Assembly: GCA_023398815.1 (NCBI GenBank)
Contig: JAEWRW010000015.1
Location: forward strand, 32,569 to 96,568
DNA length: 64,000 bases
Origin: Bacillota bacterium
GTDB lineage: Bacteria > Bacillota > Clostridia > Christensenellales > UMGS416
Direction of reading: 5' to 3'
Numbering within the stretch: the first letter of the stretch is position 1; each line of letters opens with the position of its first letter. Shown one piece after another: positions 44,680-51,771 of this stretch. The position numbers were made by a program, and so were the translations under genes. Below the pieces are notes generated by a model that was not told where the DNA came from, ran no database searches, and worked only from the letters and a program-made list of their open reading frames with translations.

Positions 44680-46758
44680 ATGAAGGAGTACATCGCAAAG
44701 GATATCCGCAATGTGGCCGTACTGGGCCATGGCGGAGAAGGCAAGACCACGCTCGTGGAAGCCATGCTCTATACGGCCGGTCTCATCGACCGTATGGGGA
44801 AGACTGACGATGGCAGCACCGCCATGGACTTTGACCCCGAGGAAACCCGCCGGCACATCTCCATCTCTACCGCTATGGCCCCGATAGAGTGGAAGGGTGC
44901 TAAAATTAACATTTTGGACATTCCCGGTTACTTTGACATGGCAGGGGAGATGGTTGGGGCCCTGCGCGCGGTGGAAGGGGCGATCATCCTCGCCAACCCC
45001 GTAGGCGGTTTGTCCGTCGGCGCGGAGAAGGCCTGGGCCGCCTGTGAAAAGCGCGGTGTAGCACGGATTATCGTCGTGACCCAGATGGATCGTGAGAATG
45101 CCAACTTCGGCAAGCTCATGGACAAGCTCAAGGAAGCCTATGGCACCAAAGTTGTGCCCATTCAGATTCCAATCGTCGAGGGCGGCTTCAAGGGTTATGT
45201 CGACGTCATCGCCGGCAAGGCCTACCGCTTTGACGGCAAGGGCCTGAAGGAAGCCGATGTGCCCGCCGCCCTGGCCGGCGAGGTTGCCACATTGCGCGAG
45301 GGCATCGTGGAGGCCGCTGCCAGCACCGATGAGGAGCTGATGGAGAAGTTCTTCAACGACGGTGAGCTCTCGGCGGAGGAAATTGCCGTCGGCATGAAGC
45401 GGGGCGTGCAGTCTGGCGACTTGGTGCCGGTGCTGTGCTGCTCGTCGCTTATGAACCTCAACGTCAAGGCCATTCTGGATGCGGCGGTGGAGCTGCTGCC
45501 CGCGCCCGGTGGCAAAGTGAAGCTTAAGAGCCTCAAGAACGGCAATGAAATCGAACGGTCGTTTGATGACAAAGAGCCCTTTGCGGCCCAGGTGTTCAAG
45601 ACCGTGGCTGATAACTTTGTGGGCAAGATCTCGTTCATCAAGGTGTTCTCCGGCACGCTGAACGCTGCGATGACGCCCTACAACTCCAAGACGTCCAAGA
45701 CTGAGAAGCTCAACCGCATCAATGCCCTGCTCGGCAAGAAGCAGATCGACATCGATACGGTGCACGCCGGCGACATCGTGGCACTCATCAAGCTCCAGGC
45801 CACCAACACTGGTGATACCCTCTCTGACCCCGCCAATCCTGTGGAGGCCCCGGCCATCGCTTTCCCTGCGCCGGTCATTTCCTTCGCTGTGGCGGCGGAG
45901 AAGCAGGGCGAGGAAGACAAGGTCTTCAGCGGCCTGCATCGCCTGCAGGAGGAGGACCCGACCTTCACCGTGGGCAAGAACGTTGACACCGGTGAATCGC
46001 TGCTCTCCGGACAAGGTGAGCTGCACCTGGATATCATCGTGAACAAGCTGCGCAGCAAGTTCAACGCCAGCGCCGTGCTCACCGAGCCGCGCATCCCGTA
46101 CCGTGAAACGATCCGCAAGTCGGTGGAGGCCGAAGGCCGCCACAAGAAGCAGTCCGGTGGCCATGGCCAGTTTGGTCACTGCTGGATTCGCTTTGAGCCC
46201 ATCATGGATGGCCACGCCAACTTTGAGTTCGTTGACGCCATCGTGGGTGGCGTTATCCCGCGCCAGTTCATCCCCGCGGTGGAAAAGGGCCTGCGTGAGA
46301 GCATCGTCCGCGGTGCGCTGGCCGGCTACCCGGTGGTGAACCTCAAGGCCACCGTGTACGACGGCTCCTACCACGCGGTGGACTCGTCTGAAATGGCCTT
46401 TAAGACCGCGGCGCGCCTGGCCTTCAAGAAGGGCTGCTCCATGGCCAACCCCGCCCTGTTGGAGCCCATCTATCGGGTCACCATCACCATCCCTGATGAG
46501 TACATGGGCGACATCATCGGCGACCTCAACCGCCGGCGTGGCCGCATCATGGGCATGAACCCGGTGGACGGCGGCCTGCAGGAGGTCACCGCAGAGGTGC
46601 CGCTGGCCGAGATGGGCAAATACGCCACCGACCTGCGCTCCATGACCCAGGCCAAGGGCGAGTTCCATATGACCTTTGAGCGCTACGAGGACGTGCCGGC
46701 CAACATCGCCCAGAAGGTCATCGAGGCCGCCAAGGTGGAGGAGGAAGAGGAGGAGTAA
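44680..46758 (+). CDS. Elongation factor G-like translational GTPase
   Basis: 692 residues with all five EF-G domains: GTPase P-loop VLGHGGEGKTTLVEAM, switch II ILDIPGYFDMAGE, domain III SGQGELHLDIIV, domain IV GGHGQFGHCWIRFEP and domain V PDEYMGDIIGDLNRRRGRIMG. Tyr replaces the catalytic His of switch II, as in the EF-G2/FusA2 group. The G4 motif, usually NKMD, reads TQMD, which should weaken guanine recognition. It is therefore a paralogue, not the main fusA (no tuf or rpsG nearby). AAGGAGGAGA precedes the ATG at 44680. Confidence 0.9.
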   Translation: MKEYIAKDIRNVAVLGHGGEGKTTLVEAMLYTAGLIDRMGKTDDGSTAMDFDPEETRRHISISTAMAPIEWKGAKINILDIPGYFDMAGEMVGALRAVEGAIILANPVGGLSVGAEKAWAACEKRGVARIIVVTQMDRENANFGKLMDKLKEAYGTKVVPIQIPIVEGGFKGYVDVIAGKAYRFDGKGLKEADVPAALAGEVATLREGIVEAAASTDEELMEKFFNDGELSAEEIAVGMKRGVQSGDLVPVLCCSSLMNLNVKAILDAAVELLPAPGGKVKLKSLKNGNEIERSFDDKEPFAAQVFKTVADNFVGKISFIKVFSGTLNAAMTPYNSKTSKTEKLNRINALLGKKQIDIDTVHAGDIVALIKLQATNTGDTLSDPANPVEAPAIAFPAPVISFAVAAEKQGEEDKVFSGLHRLQEEDPTFTVGKNVDTGESLLSGQGELHLDIIVNKLRSKFNASAVLTEPRIPYRETIRKSVEAEGRHKKQSGGHGQFGHCWIRFEPIMDGHANFEFVDAIVGGVIPRQFIPAVEKGLRESIVRGALAGYPVVNLKATVYDGSYHAVDSSEMAFKTAARLAFKKGCSMANPALLEPIYRVTITIPDEYMGDIIGDLNRRRGRIMGMNPVDGGLQEVTAEVPLAEMGKYATDLRSMTQAKGEFHMTFERYEDVPANIAQKVIEAAKVEEEEEE

Positions 46759-46795
46759 GTCGCTCCATCCCTTTGCAACCACACAACGCACATCC

Positions 46796-46834
46796 AGGCC
46801 ACGGAGCGCTGTTTCGGCGTTCCGTGGCCTTCTG
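46796..46834 (+). terminator. Terminator after the EF-G-like gene
   Basis: AGGCCACGGA / TCCGTGGCCT with an extended GCGC-GGCG inner stem, then TTCTGTTTG. Confidence 0.75.
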
Positions 46835-46949
46835 TTTGCGCCAATGCAGGGCGTTTGCGTCCGAGGGGAAAAGCCGATATACTGAGTGCGGCTCACTTGG
46901 GGAAATCACTCCCAAGGCCGTACCCTATATGAGAGGAGTGGTGCGGGCG

Positions 46950-47660
46950 ATGCGCATCCTGCTGTGCGACGACGACCCGGCGCAGATGGCGCTGCTGGAA
47001 CACCATTCCCGCCTGTGGGCCCGGCAACGCGGGGTTTCCCTCACCACGGCTTGTTACCACAGCGCCGAGGCGTTCCTCTTTGCCTGGCAGGGGGACAAGG
47101 CGGCGGACGCGCTGCTGCTGGACATCGAGATGCCCGGTCTCAACGGCATGGAGCTGGCCCGCCACCTGCGGCAGGCGGGCGAGGATGTGCCCATCGTGTT
47201 CGTCACCGGCTATGCGGACTACATGGCCGAGGGGTATGAGGTGGCTGCCCTGCAGTACCTCCTCAAACCCGTGCGGCAGGAGAAGCTTTTTGCCTGCCTG
47301 GACCGCGCCTTGCGCACCGCCCAGGAGCGCCCGCCGCTGCTGGTTCTCTGTGGGGAGGAACTTGTCCGCCTGCGACAGGAAGACATCCTTTCCCTCGAAG
47401 CCTTCGCCCACACCGTGCAGATTGTGGCCACCGGTGGCGTTTGGGTAACCGCCGGCGGCATCGGCCAGTGGGAGAGCCAGTTGGACACCGATGCCTTTGT
47501 GCGGCCCCACCGCAGCTATCTTGTGGGGTTGCGGCATGTCCGGCGCATCGGTCGGGAGGATCTGACGCTGGACGACGGGCACACGATTCCGGTCAGCCGA
47601 CGGCGGTGGGACGCCATCAACCGGGCATTCATCCGGTACCATGGGGGGAGCGAGCAATGA
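46950..47660 (+). CDS. LytTR-type response regulator
   Basis: 236 residues: receiver domain with acidic pocket LLCDDDP, phosphoacceptor Asp in LLLDIEMPGLNGMELA (about residue 57), VFVTGYADYMAEGYEV and the Lys in YLLKPVRQEKL; then a LytTR DNA-binding domain (LEAFAHTVQIV, FVRPHRSYLVGLRHVRRI). GAGAGGAG lies upstream; the start may be one of several codons from ATG 46929 to ATG 46950. It overlaps the kinase gene by four bases. Confidence 0.9.
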   Translation: MRILLCDDDPAQMALLEHHSRLWARQRGVSLTTACYHSAEAFLFAWQGDKAADALLLDIEMPGLNGMELARHLRQAGEDVPIVFVTGYADYMAEGYEVAALQYLLKPVRQEKLFACLDRALRTAQERPPLLVLCGEELVRLRQEDILSLEAFAHTVQIVATGGVWVTAGGIGQWESQLDTDAFVRPHRSYLVGLRHVRRIGREDLTLDDGHTIPVSRRRWDAINRAFIRYHGGSEQ

Positions 47661-48391
47661 GGGGATGGATGGTGGCGCTGATCGCCCTGGGCGGTGCGGC
47701 GTTGGCCGGCGGCGCGGTGTTGTTGCTGCGGCACCTGTTGGGCCGGCTGGCCGAACGCCGGGCAGCACGCTACCAGAACGACCTGCTGGCCCGTCACGTG
47801 GAAGAGGTGCAGAACATCTACCACCAGATGCGTGGCTGGCGGCACGACTACCACAACCACATCCAAACCATGAAAGCCTTTTTGGAAATGAACCGTCTGG
47901 ATGAACTAGGCGGCTATCTCGACCGCCTGAATGATGACCTGGATCGGGTGGACACCACGTTGAAGACCGGCAACTTGCACCTCGATGCCATCCTCAACAG
48001 CAAGCTGTCGCTCATCGCCGCGCGTGGCATCCGCGTCAACGCCAAGGCCCAGGTGCCCGCGACACTGACGGTCAGCGATGTCGATCTATGCGTCATCCTG
48101 GGTAACCTGATGGACAACGCCATGGAGAGCTGCGAGCGCCTGTCCACGGGGGACGACCGCTTCATTCGCGTCTATGTGGGCGTCATGAAGGAACAGCTCT
48201 ACCTCAGTGTCACCAACTCCGCTGCTGGCGGCGTACGGAAGCTCACACGCATGCAGTACCAGTCGGAGAAGGGCGGCAGCCATGGCTTCGGGCTCTCCCG
48301 GGTGGATGCTCTCGTCGCCCGTTATGGTGGGTATCTCAACCGCCAGAGCGAGCCGGGCGTCTTTGCCACGGAGATTCTGTTGCCGTTGTGA
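47657..48391 (+). CDS. GHKL sensor histidine kinase with minimal N-terminus
   Basis: 244 residues. A single membrane helix (about 5-30), then a dimerisation helix with the phosphoacceptor His in WRHDYHNHIQTMKAFLEMN, and a GHKL ATPase with N-box ILGNLMDNAMESC and GFGLSRVDALV. This is the AgrC/CitA-like HPK10 type that pairs with LytTR regulators, but the five- or six-helix sensor part is missing. Sensing may occur within the membrane or through another protein. Confidence 0.88.
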   Translation: MRGWMVALIALGGAALAGGAVLLLRHLLGRLAERRAARYQNDLLARHVEEVQNIYHQMRGWRHDYHNHIQTMKAFLEMNRLDELGGYLDRLNDDLDRVDTTLKTGNLHLDAILNSKLSLIAARGIRVNAKAQVPATLTVSDVDLCVILGNLMDNAMESCERLSTGDDRFIRVYVGVMKEQLYLSVTNSAAGGVRKLTRMQYQSEKGGSHGFGLSRVDALVARYGGYLNRQSEPGVFATEILLPL

Positions 48392-48446
48392 AGGTCACCA
48401 GGCTTTGTGCCAGCAGATTTTCTCATTGTACTGTATAGCCATCGCC

Positions 48447-48462
48447 ACACAATATTTTGTTG
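48447..48462 (+). promoter_or_regulatory. NrdR box 1
   Basis: ACACAATATTTTGTTG fits the NrdR consensus acaCwAtATaTwGtgt. It lies 66 bases upstream of the nrdD -35. Confidence 0.8.
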
Positions 48463-48478
48463 TGAAACAGAAAACGGG

Positions 48479-48494
48479 GCACAATATGTGGTTT
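48479..48494 (+). promoter_or_regulatory. NrdR box 2
   Basis: GCACAATATGTGGTTT, a second NrdR-type box. Its start is 32 bases after that of box 1 (three helical turns), the spacing expected for tandem NrdR sites. Confidence 0.78.
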
Positions 48495-48512
48495 GTTTTG
48501 TGTGCAATGCAC

Positions 48513-48541
48513 TTGACAGGAACGGCCATAGTTGGTAAACT
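48513..48541 (+). promoter_or_regulatory. nrdD promoter
   Basis: TTGACA (48513-48518), 17-base spacer, TAAACT (48536-48541). Transcription would start near 48548, giving a leader of about 45 bases. Confidence 0.8.
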
Positions 48542-48558
48542 GTGTCCACACTACGACG

Positions 48559-48593
48559 AGGAGGCAGGCCAGGGTTTCCTGGCCGACGCACTA
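48559..48593 (+). promoter_or_regulatory. nrdD Shine-Dalgarno with hairpin spacer
   Basis: AGGAGG (48559-48564) lies 28 bases from the only plausible start (ATG 48593). A 7-bp stem GGCCAGG / CCTGGCC with loop GTTT (48567-48584) fills the gap; if folded, ten bases remain between the two signals. No ATG, GTG or TTG stands at normal distance from this AGGAGG. Confidence 0.7.
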
Positions 48594-50947
48594 TGTTGAC
48601 TGCCATCATCAAACGGGACGGGCGCACCGTCCCCTTCAGTTTGGAGAAAATCAGCACCGCCATCGATAAGGCCCTGCAGGTTTCGGGGGAGGGGGACGCG
48701 AACCGCGCGCTGGAATTGGCTGCCGAGGTCGCCGGCCGCATGGAGGAACGCAGCGCCAACCGTGGCACCCAGCCCACGGTGGAGGAGATTCAGGACATGG
48801 TGGAGGCCGTCCTCATGGAGGCCGACCTTGTCAACACAGCCAAGGCCTACATCCTGTACCGCGCTGAGCGTACCCGCGCGCGGGAGATGAACACCCGCCT
48901 CATGAAGACCTATGAGGAGATCACCCATACCGCGTCCATCGACAGTGACATCAAGCGGGACAACGCCAACATCGATGGCGACACCGCCATGGGCGTTATG
49001 TTGAAGTACGGTTCCGAGGGCGCGAAGATCTTCAATGAGATGTACATGCTCAAGCCCGAGCACTCTGTAGCCCACAAGAGCGGCGACATCCACATCCATG
49101 ACTTTGACTTCTACACGCTGACGACGACCTGCTGTCAAATTGACATACAGAAACTGTTCCGCGACGGCTTTTCCACCGGTCATGGCTTCCTGCGGGAGCC
49201 CAGCGACATCGCCAGCTATTCGGCGCTGACCTGCATCGCCATTCAGAGCAACCAGAATGACCAGCACGGCGGTCAGTCCATTCCGAACTTCGACTACGCC
49301 CTGGCCGACGGTGTGCGCAAGACCTACGCCCGCCGCTACCGGGAGAATCTGGCGCGGCTGTTGTCCTTCTCCCTTGGGGCGGAGGGCGACATCGTGGCGT
49401 TGGTGGAGCGCACGGTGAAGGTCATTGAGGCCGAAACCGGACTGCGCCCCACCCTCGATGGCGACAACGGCTACGCCGCCGAGGAGCAGCGCCGGCTGGC
49501 GGGGGTGGTAGACGCCGATCTCTTGGCCCGCAGCCAGGCTTTTGCCCGTGGCCAGGCCGCCGAGGAGACCGACCGCGCCACCTACCAGTCGATGGAGGCG
49601 CTCATTCACAACCTGAACACCATGCACAGCCGTGCCGGTGCTCAGGTGCCGTTCAGCTCCATCAACTATGGCACCGACACTTCGGCCGAGGGACGTATGG
49701 TGGTGCGCAACATCCTGCTGGCCACCGAGGCGGGCCTGGGATACGGTGAGACGCCCATTTTTCCCATCCAGATCTTCAAGGTCAAGGAAGGCATCAACTA
49801 CAACCCCGGTGACCCGAACTACGACCTTTTCAAGCTGTCCTGCCGGGTCAGCGCCAAGCGGCTGTTCCCGAATTTCGCGTTCATCGATGCGCCATTCAAC
49901 TTGCAATACTACAAGCCGGGTGATCCTTCCAGTGAAATCGCCTACATGGGCTGCCGCACCCGCGTCATTGCCAATGTGGCGGACCCTCACCGGCAAATTG
50001 TGACGGGCCGCGGTAACCTGAGCTTCACTTCCATCAATCTGCCGCGTCTGGCCATCCTGAGTGCCGGCGACGTGGATGCCTTCTACCACCGGCTGGACGG
50101 GATGATTGACTTGGTCATCGACCAGCTGCTGGAGCGTTTTGAGATTCAGTGCCGCAAGAAGATGCGCAACTTCCCGTTCCTCATGGGTAACGGCATCTGG
50201 ATGGATTCGGATAAGCTGGGCCCCGATGACGAGGTGCGCGAGGTGCTGCGCCACGGCACGCTGACGCTGGGGTTCATCGGCCTGGCGGAGACACTCAAGT
50301 CCCTCATTGGCCAGCACCATGGCGAAAGCGCCGAGGCCCAGAAGCTTGGGCTGGAGATTGTGGGCCACATGCGCCGCCGCATGGATGACGCTGCCCAGAA
50401 GTATCAGCTCAATTTCTCCCTCATCGCCACGCCGGCCGAGGGGTTGTCGGGCCGCTTTGTCAAGATTGACCGCAAACGTTTCGGGGCCATTGAGGGCGTC
50501 ACCGACCGGGAGTACTACACCAACTCCTTCCATGTGCCGGTGTACTATCCCATCAGCGCTTATGAGAAGATCCGGCTGGAGGCACAGTACCATCCGTTGA
50601 CCAACGGCGGCCACATCACCTATGTGGAGCTGGACGGCGACCCGACCCAGAACCTCGAAGCCTTTGAGGCCGTCATCCGTGCGATGAAGGACTGCGGCGT
50701 GGGGTATGGCTCCATCAACCACCCGGTGGACCGCGACCCGGCTTGCCGCTACAACGGCCTCATCGGCGATACCTGCCCCAAGTGCGGGCGGCACGAGGAG
50801 GATGGCCCGGCTTTTGAGCGTATCCGTCGCATCACCGGCTATCTCGTTGGCACGTTGGATCGCTTCAACAACGCCAAGAGGGCCGAGGAGCATGACCGCG
50901 TCAAGCACCTCTCCATGGACCCGGCCCGCCCGATGGAGCGGCTGTGA
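48593..50947 (+). CDS. nrdD: Anaerobic ribonucleoside-triphosphate reductase
   Basis: Glycyl-radical enzyme making dNTPs without oxygen. 784 residues: ATP-cone (1-90, AIIKRDGRTVPFSLEKI), IHIHDFDFYTLTTTCCQID, CIAIQSNQNDQHGGQSIPNFD split over the active barrel, and the C-terminal radical site RITGYLVGTLDRFNNAKR. The zinc ribbon near the end is DPACRYNG ... TCPKCG: where relatives have two CxxC pairs, the first Cys is Asp here. It overlaps nrdG (GTGA) and is preceded by two NrdR boxes. Confidence 0.96.
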   Translation: MLTAIIKRDGRTVPFSLEKISTAIDKALQVSGEGDANRALELAAEVAGRMEERSANRGTQPTVEEIQDMVEAVLMEADLVNTAKAYILYRAERTRAREMNTRLMKTYEEITHTASIDSDIKRDNANIDGDTAMGVMLKYGSEGAKIFNEMYMLKPEHSVAHKSGDIHIHDFDFYTLTTTCCQIDIQKLFRDGFSTGHGFLREPSDIASYSALTCIAIQSNQNDQHGGQSIPNFDYALADGVRKTYARRYRENLARLLSFSLGAEGDIVALVERTVKVIEAETGLRPTLDGDNGYAAEEQRRLAGVVDADLLARSQAFARGQAAEETDRATYQSMEALIHNLNTMHSRAGAQVPFSSINYGTDTSAEGRMVVRNILLATEAGLGYGETPIFPIQIFKVKEGINYNPGDPNYDLFKLSCRVSAKRLFPNFAFIDAPFNLQYYKPGDPSSEIAYMGCRTRVIANVADPHRQIVTGRGNLSFTSINLPRLAILSAGDVDAFYHRLDGMIDLVIDQLLERFEIQCRKKMRNFPFLMGNGIWMDSDKLGPDDEVREVLRHGTLTLGFIGLAETLKSLIGQHHGESAEAQKLGLEIVGHMRRRMDDAAQKYQLNFSLIATPAEGLSGRFVKIDRKRFGAIEGVTDREYYTNSFHVPVYYPISAYEKIRLEAQYHPLTNGGHITYVELDGDPTQNLEAFEAVIRAMKDCGVGYGSINHPVDRDPACRYNGLIGDTCPKCGRHEEDGPAFERIRRITGYLVGTLDRFNNAKRAEEHDRVKHLSMDPARPMERL

Positions 50948-51450
50948 GCGTCCTGCGCCTTGCTGGCATCATCCGGGAGTCCATCGTCGATGGCCCGGGG
51001 TTGCGCTTTGTGGTGTTCGCCCAGGGCTGTCCGCACCATTGCACCGGTTGCCACAACCCCGAGACATGGGCCTTTGAGGGCGGCTTTGAGACCACCCCCC
51101 AGAAGGTGCTAGAGGAGATGACCAAAAATCCGCTGCTGCGCGGCCTGACACTGAGCGGCGGCGAGCCCTTTTGCCAGGCCGGTGCCCTGGCGGAGCTGGC
51201 CGAAGGCGTGCGCGCCCGCGGACAGGATGTGCTGACCTACACAGGCTACCTTTATGAGGAACTCGCCCGGAAGGCACAGGAGGACAACGGCGTGGCCCGT
51301 CTGCTGCGTGCCACCGATGTGCTCATCGACGGGCCCTTCCGGCTGGCGGAACGGTCATTGGAGTTGCGATTCCGCGGCTCTCGCAACCAGCGTGCCATTG
51401 ATGTGGCTGCTTCGCTGGCGCGGGGTGCGGCGGTCGAGGCCGAACTGTGA
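50944..51450 (+). CDS. nrdG: Anaerobic ribonucleotide reductase activating protein
   Basis: Radical-SAM enzyme that installs the glycyl radical in NrdD. 168 residues. The cluster motif is CPHHCTGC (CxxxCxxC), preceded by SIVDGPGLRFVVFAQG and followed by TLSGGEPFCQ. The GTG start overlaps the nrdD stop by four bases. A terminator follows. Confidence 0.95.
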   Translation: MSVLRLAGIIRESIVDGPGLRFVVFAQGCPHHCTGCHNPETWAFEGGFETTPQKVLEEMTKNPLLRGLTLSGGEPFCQAGALAELAEGVRARGQDVLTYTGYLYEELARKAQEDNGVARLLRATDVLIDGPFRLAERSLELRFRGSRNQRAIDVAASLARGAAVEAEL

Positions 51451-51488
51451 CGGTTGGCAAGGCGAAGAAGATGCACTGAAATGAAAAG

Positions 51489-51514
51489 CAGCCTGCGGAA
51501 CCATCCGCAGGCTG
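51489..51514. terminator. Bidirectional terminator between nrdG and the feo operon
   Basis: CAGCCTGCGGA / TCCGCAGGCTG with loop ACCA; flanks AAAAG and TTTGT suit both directions. Confidence 0.82.
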
Positions 51515-51530
51515 TTTGTATTGCGTACAG

Positions 51531-51701
51531 TTACTTGCGCTGCGGCTTGCTCTGGCAGCCGGCACAGCCGCCGCCGCAGTCCTCACAGCCTGGGCATAGG
51601 CCCATGGCCTTGGCGCGGCGGTTCTTGCGCACGCGGGTAACAACGATGGCGACCAGCGCGCCGACACACAGCACAGCAATGACAACATCAACAGGTTGCA
51701 T
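51531..51701 (-). CDS. FeoB-associated Cys-rich membrane protein
   Basis: 56 residues: one membrane helix (VVIAVLCVGALVAIVVTRV), a basic stretch KNRRAK, then the cysteine knot CPGCEDCGGGCAGC. This matches the small FeoB-associated peptides found downstream of feoB in Firmicutes, thought to help ferrous-iron transport like FeoC. GGAAGGAGGT precedes the ATG. It is the last gene of the minus-strand feoA-feoB operon, 70 bases after feoB. Confidence 0.85.
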   Translation of the reverse strand: MQPVDVVIAVLCVGALVAIVVTRVRKNRRAKAMGLCPGCEDCGGGCAGCQSKPQRK

Positions 51702-51771
51702 CGGAAACCTCCTTCCGGTGGGGAGACATGGTGGCTCCCGAGGGGGGAGCCAGTGAGAGGGGTACTGTCTG

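Noticed and set aside
44104..46896. 930-codon open frame antisense to the EF-G-like gene
   Set aside because: Same codon-bias effect; it spans two plus-strand genes and a terminator.
48551..50908. 785-codon open frame antisense to nrdD
   Set aside because: Shadow of a long GC-rich gene; the plus strand has all NrdD motifs.
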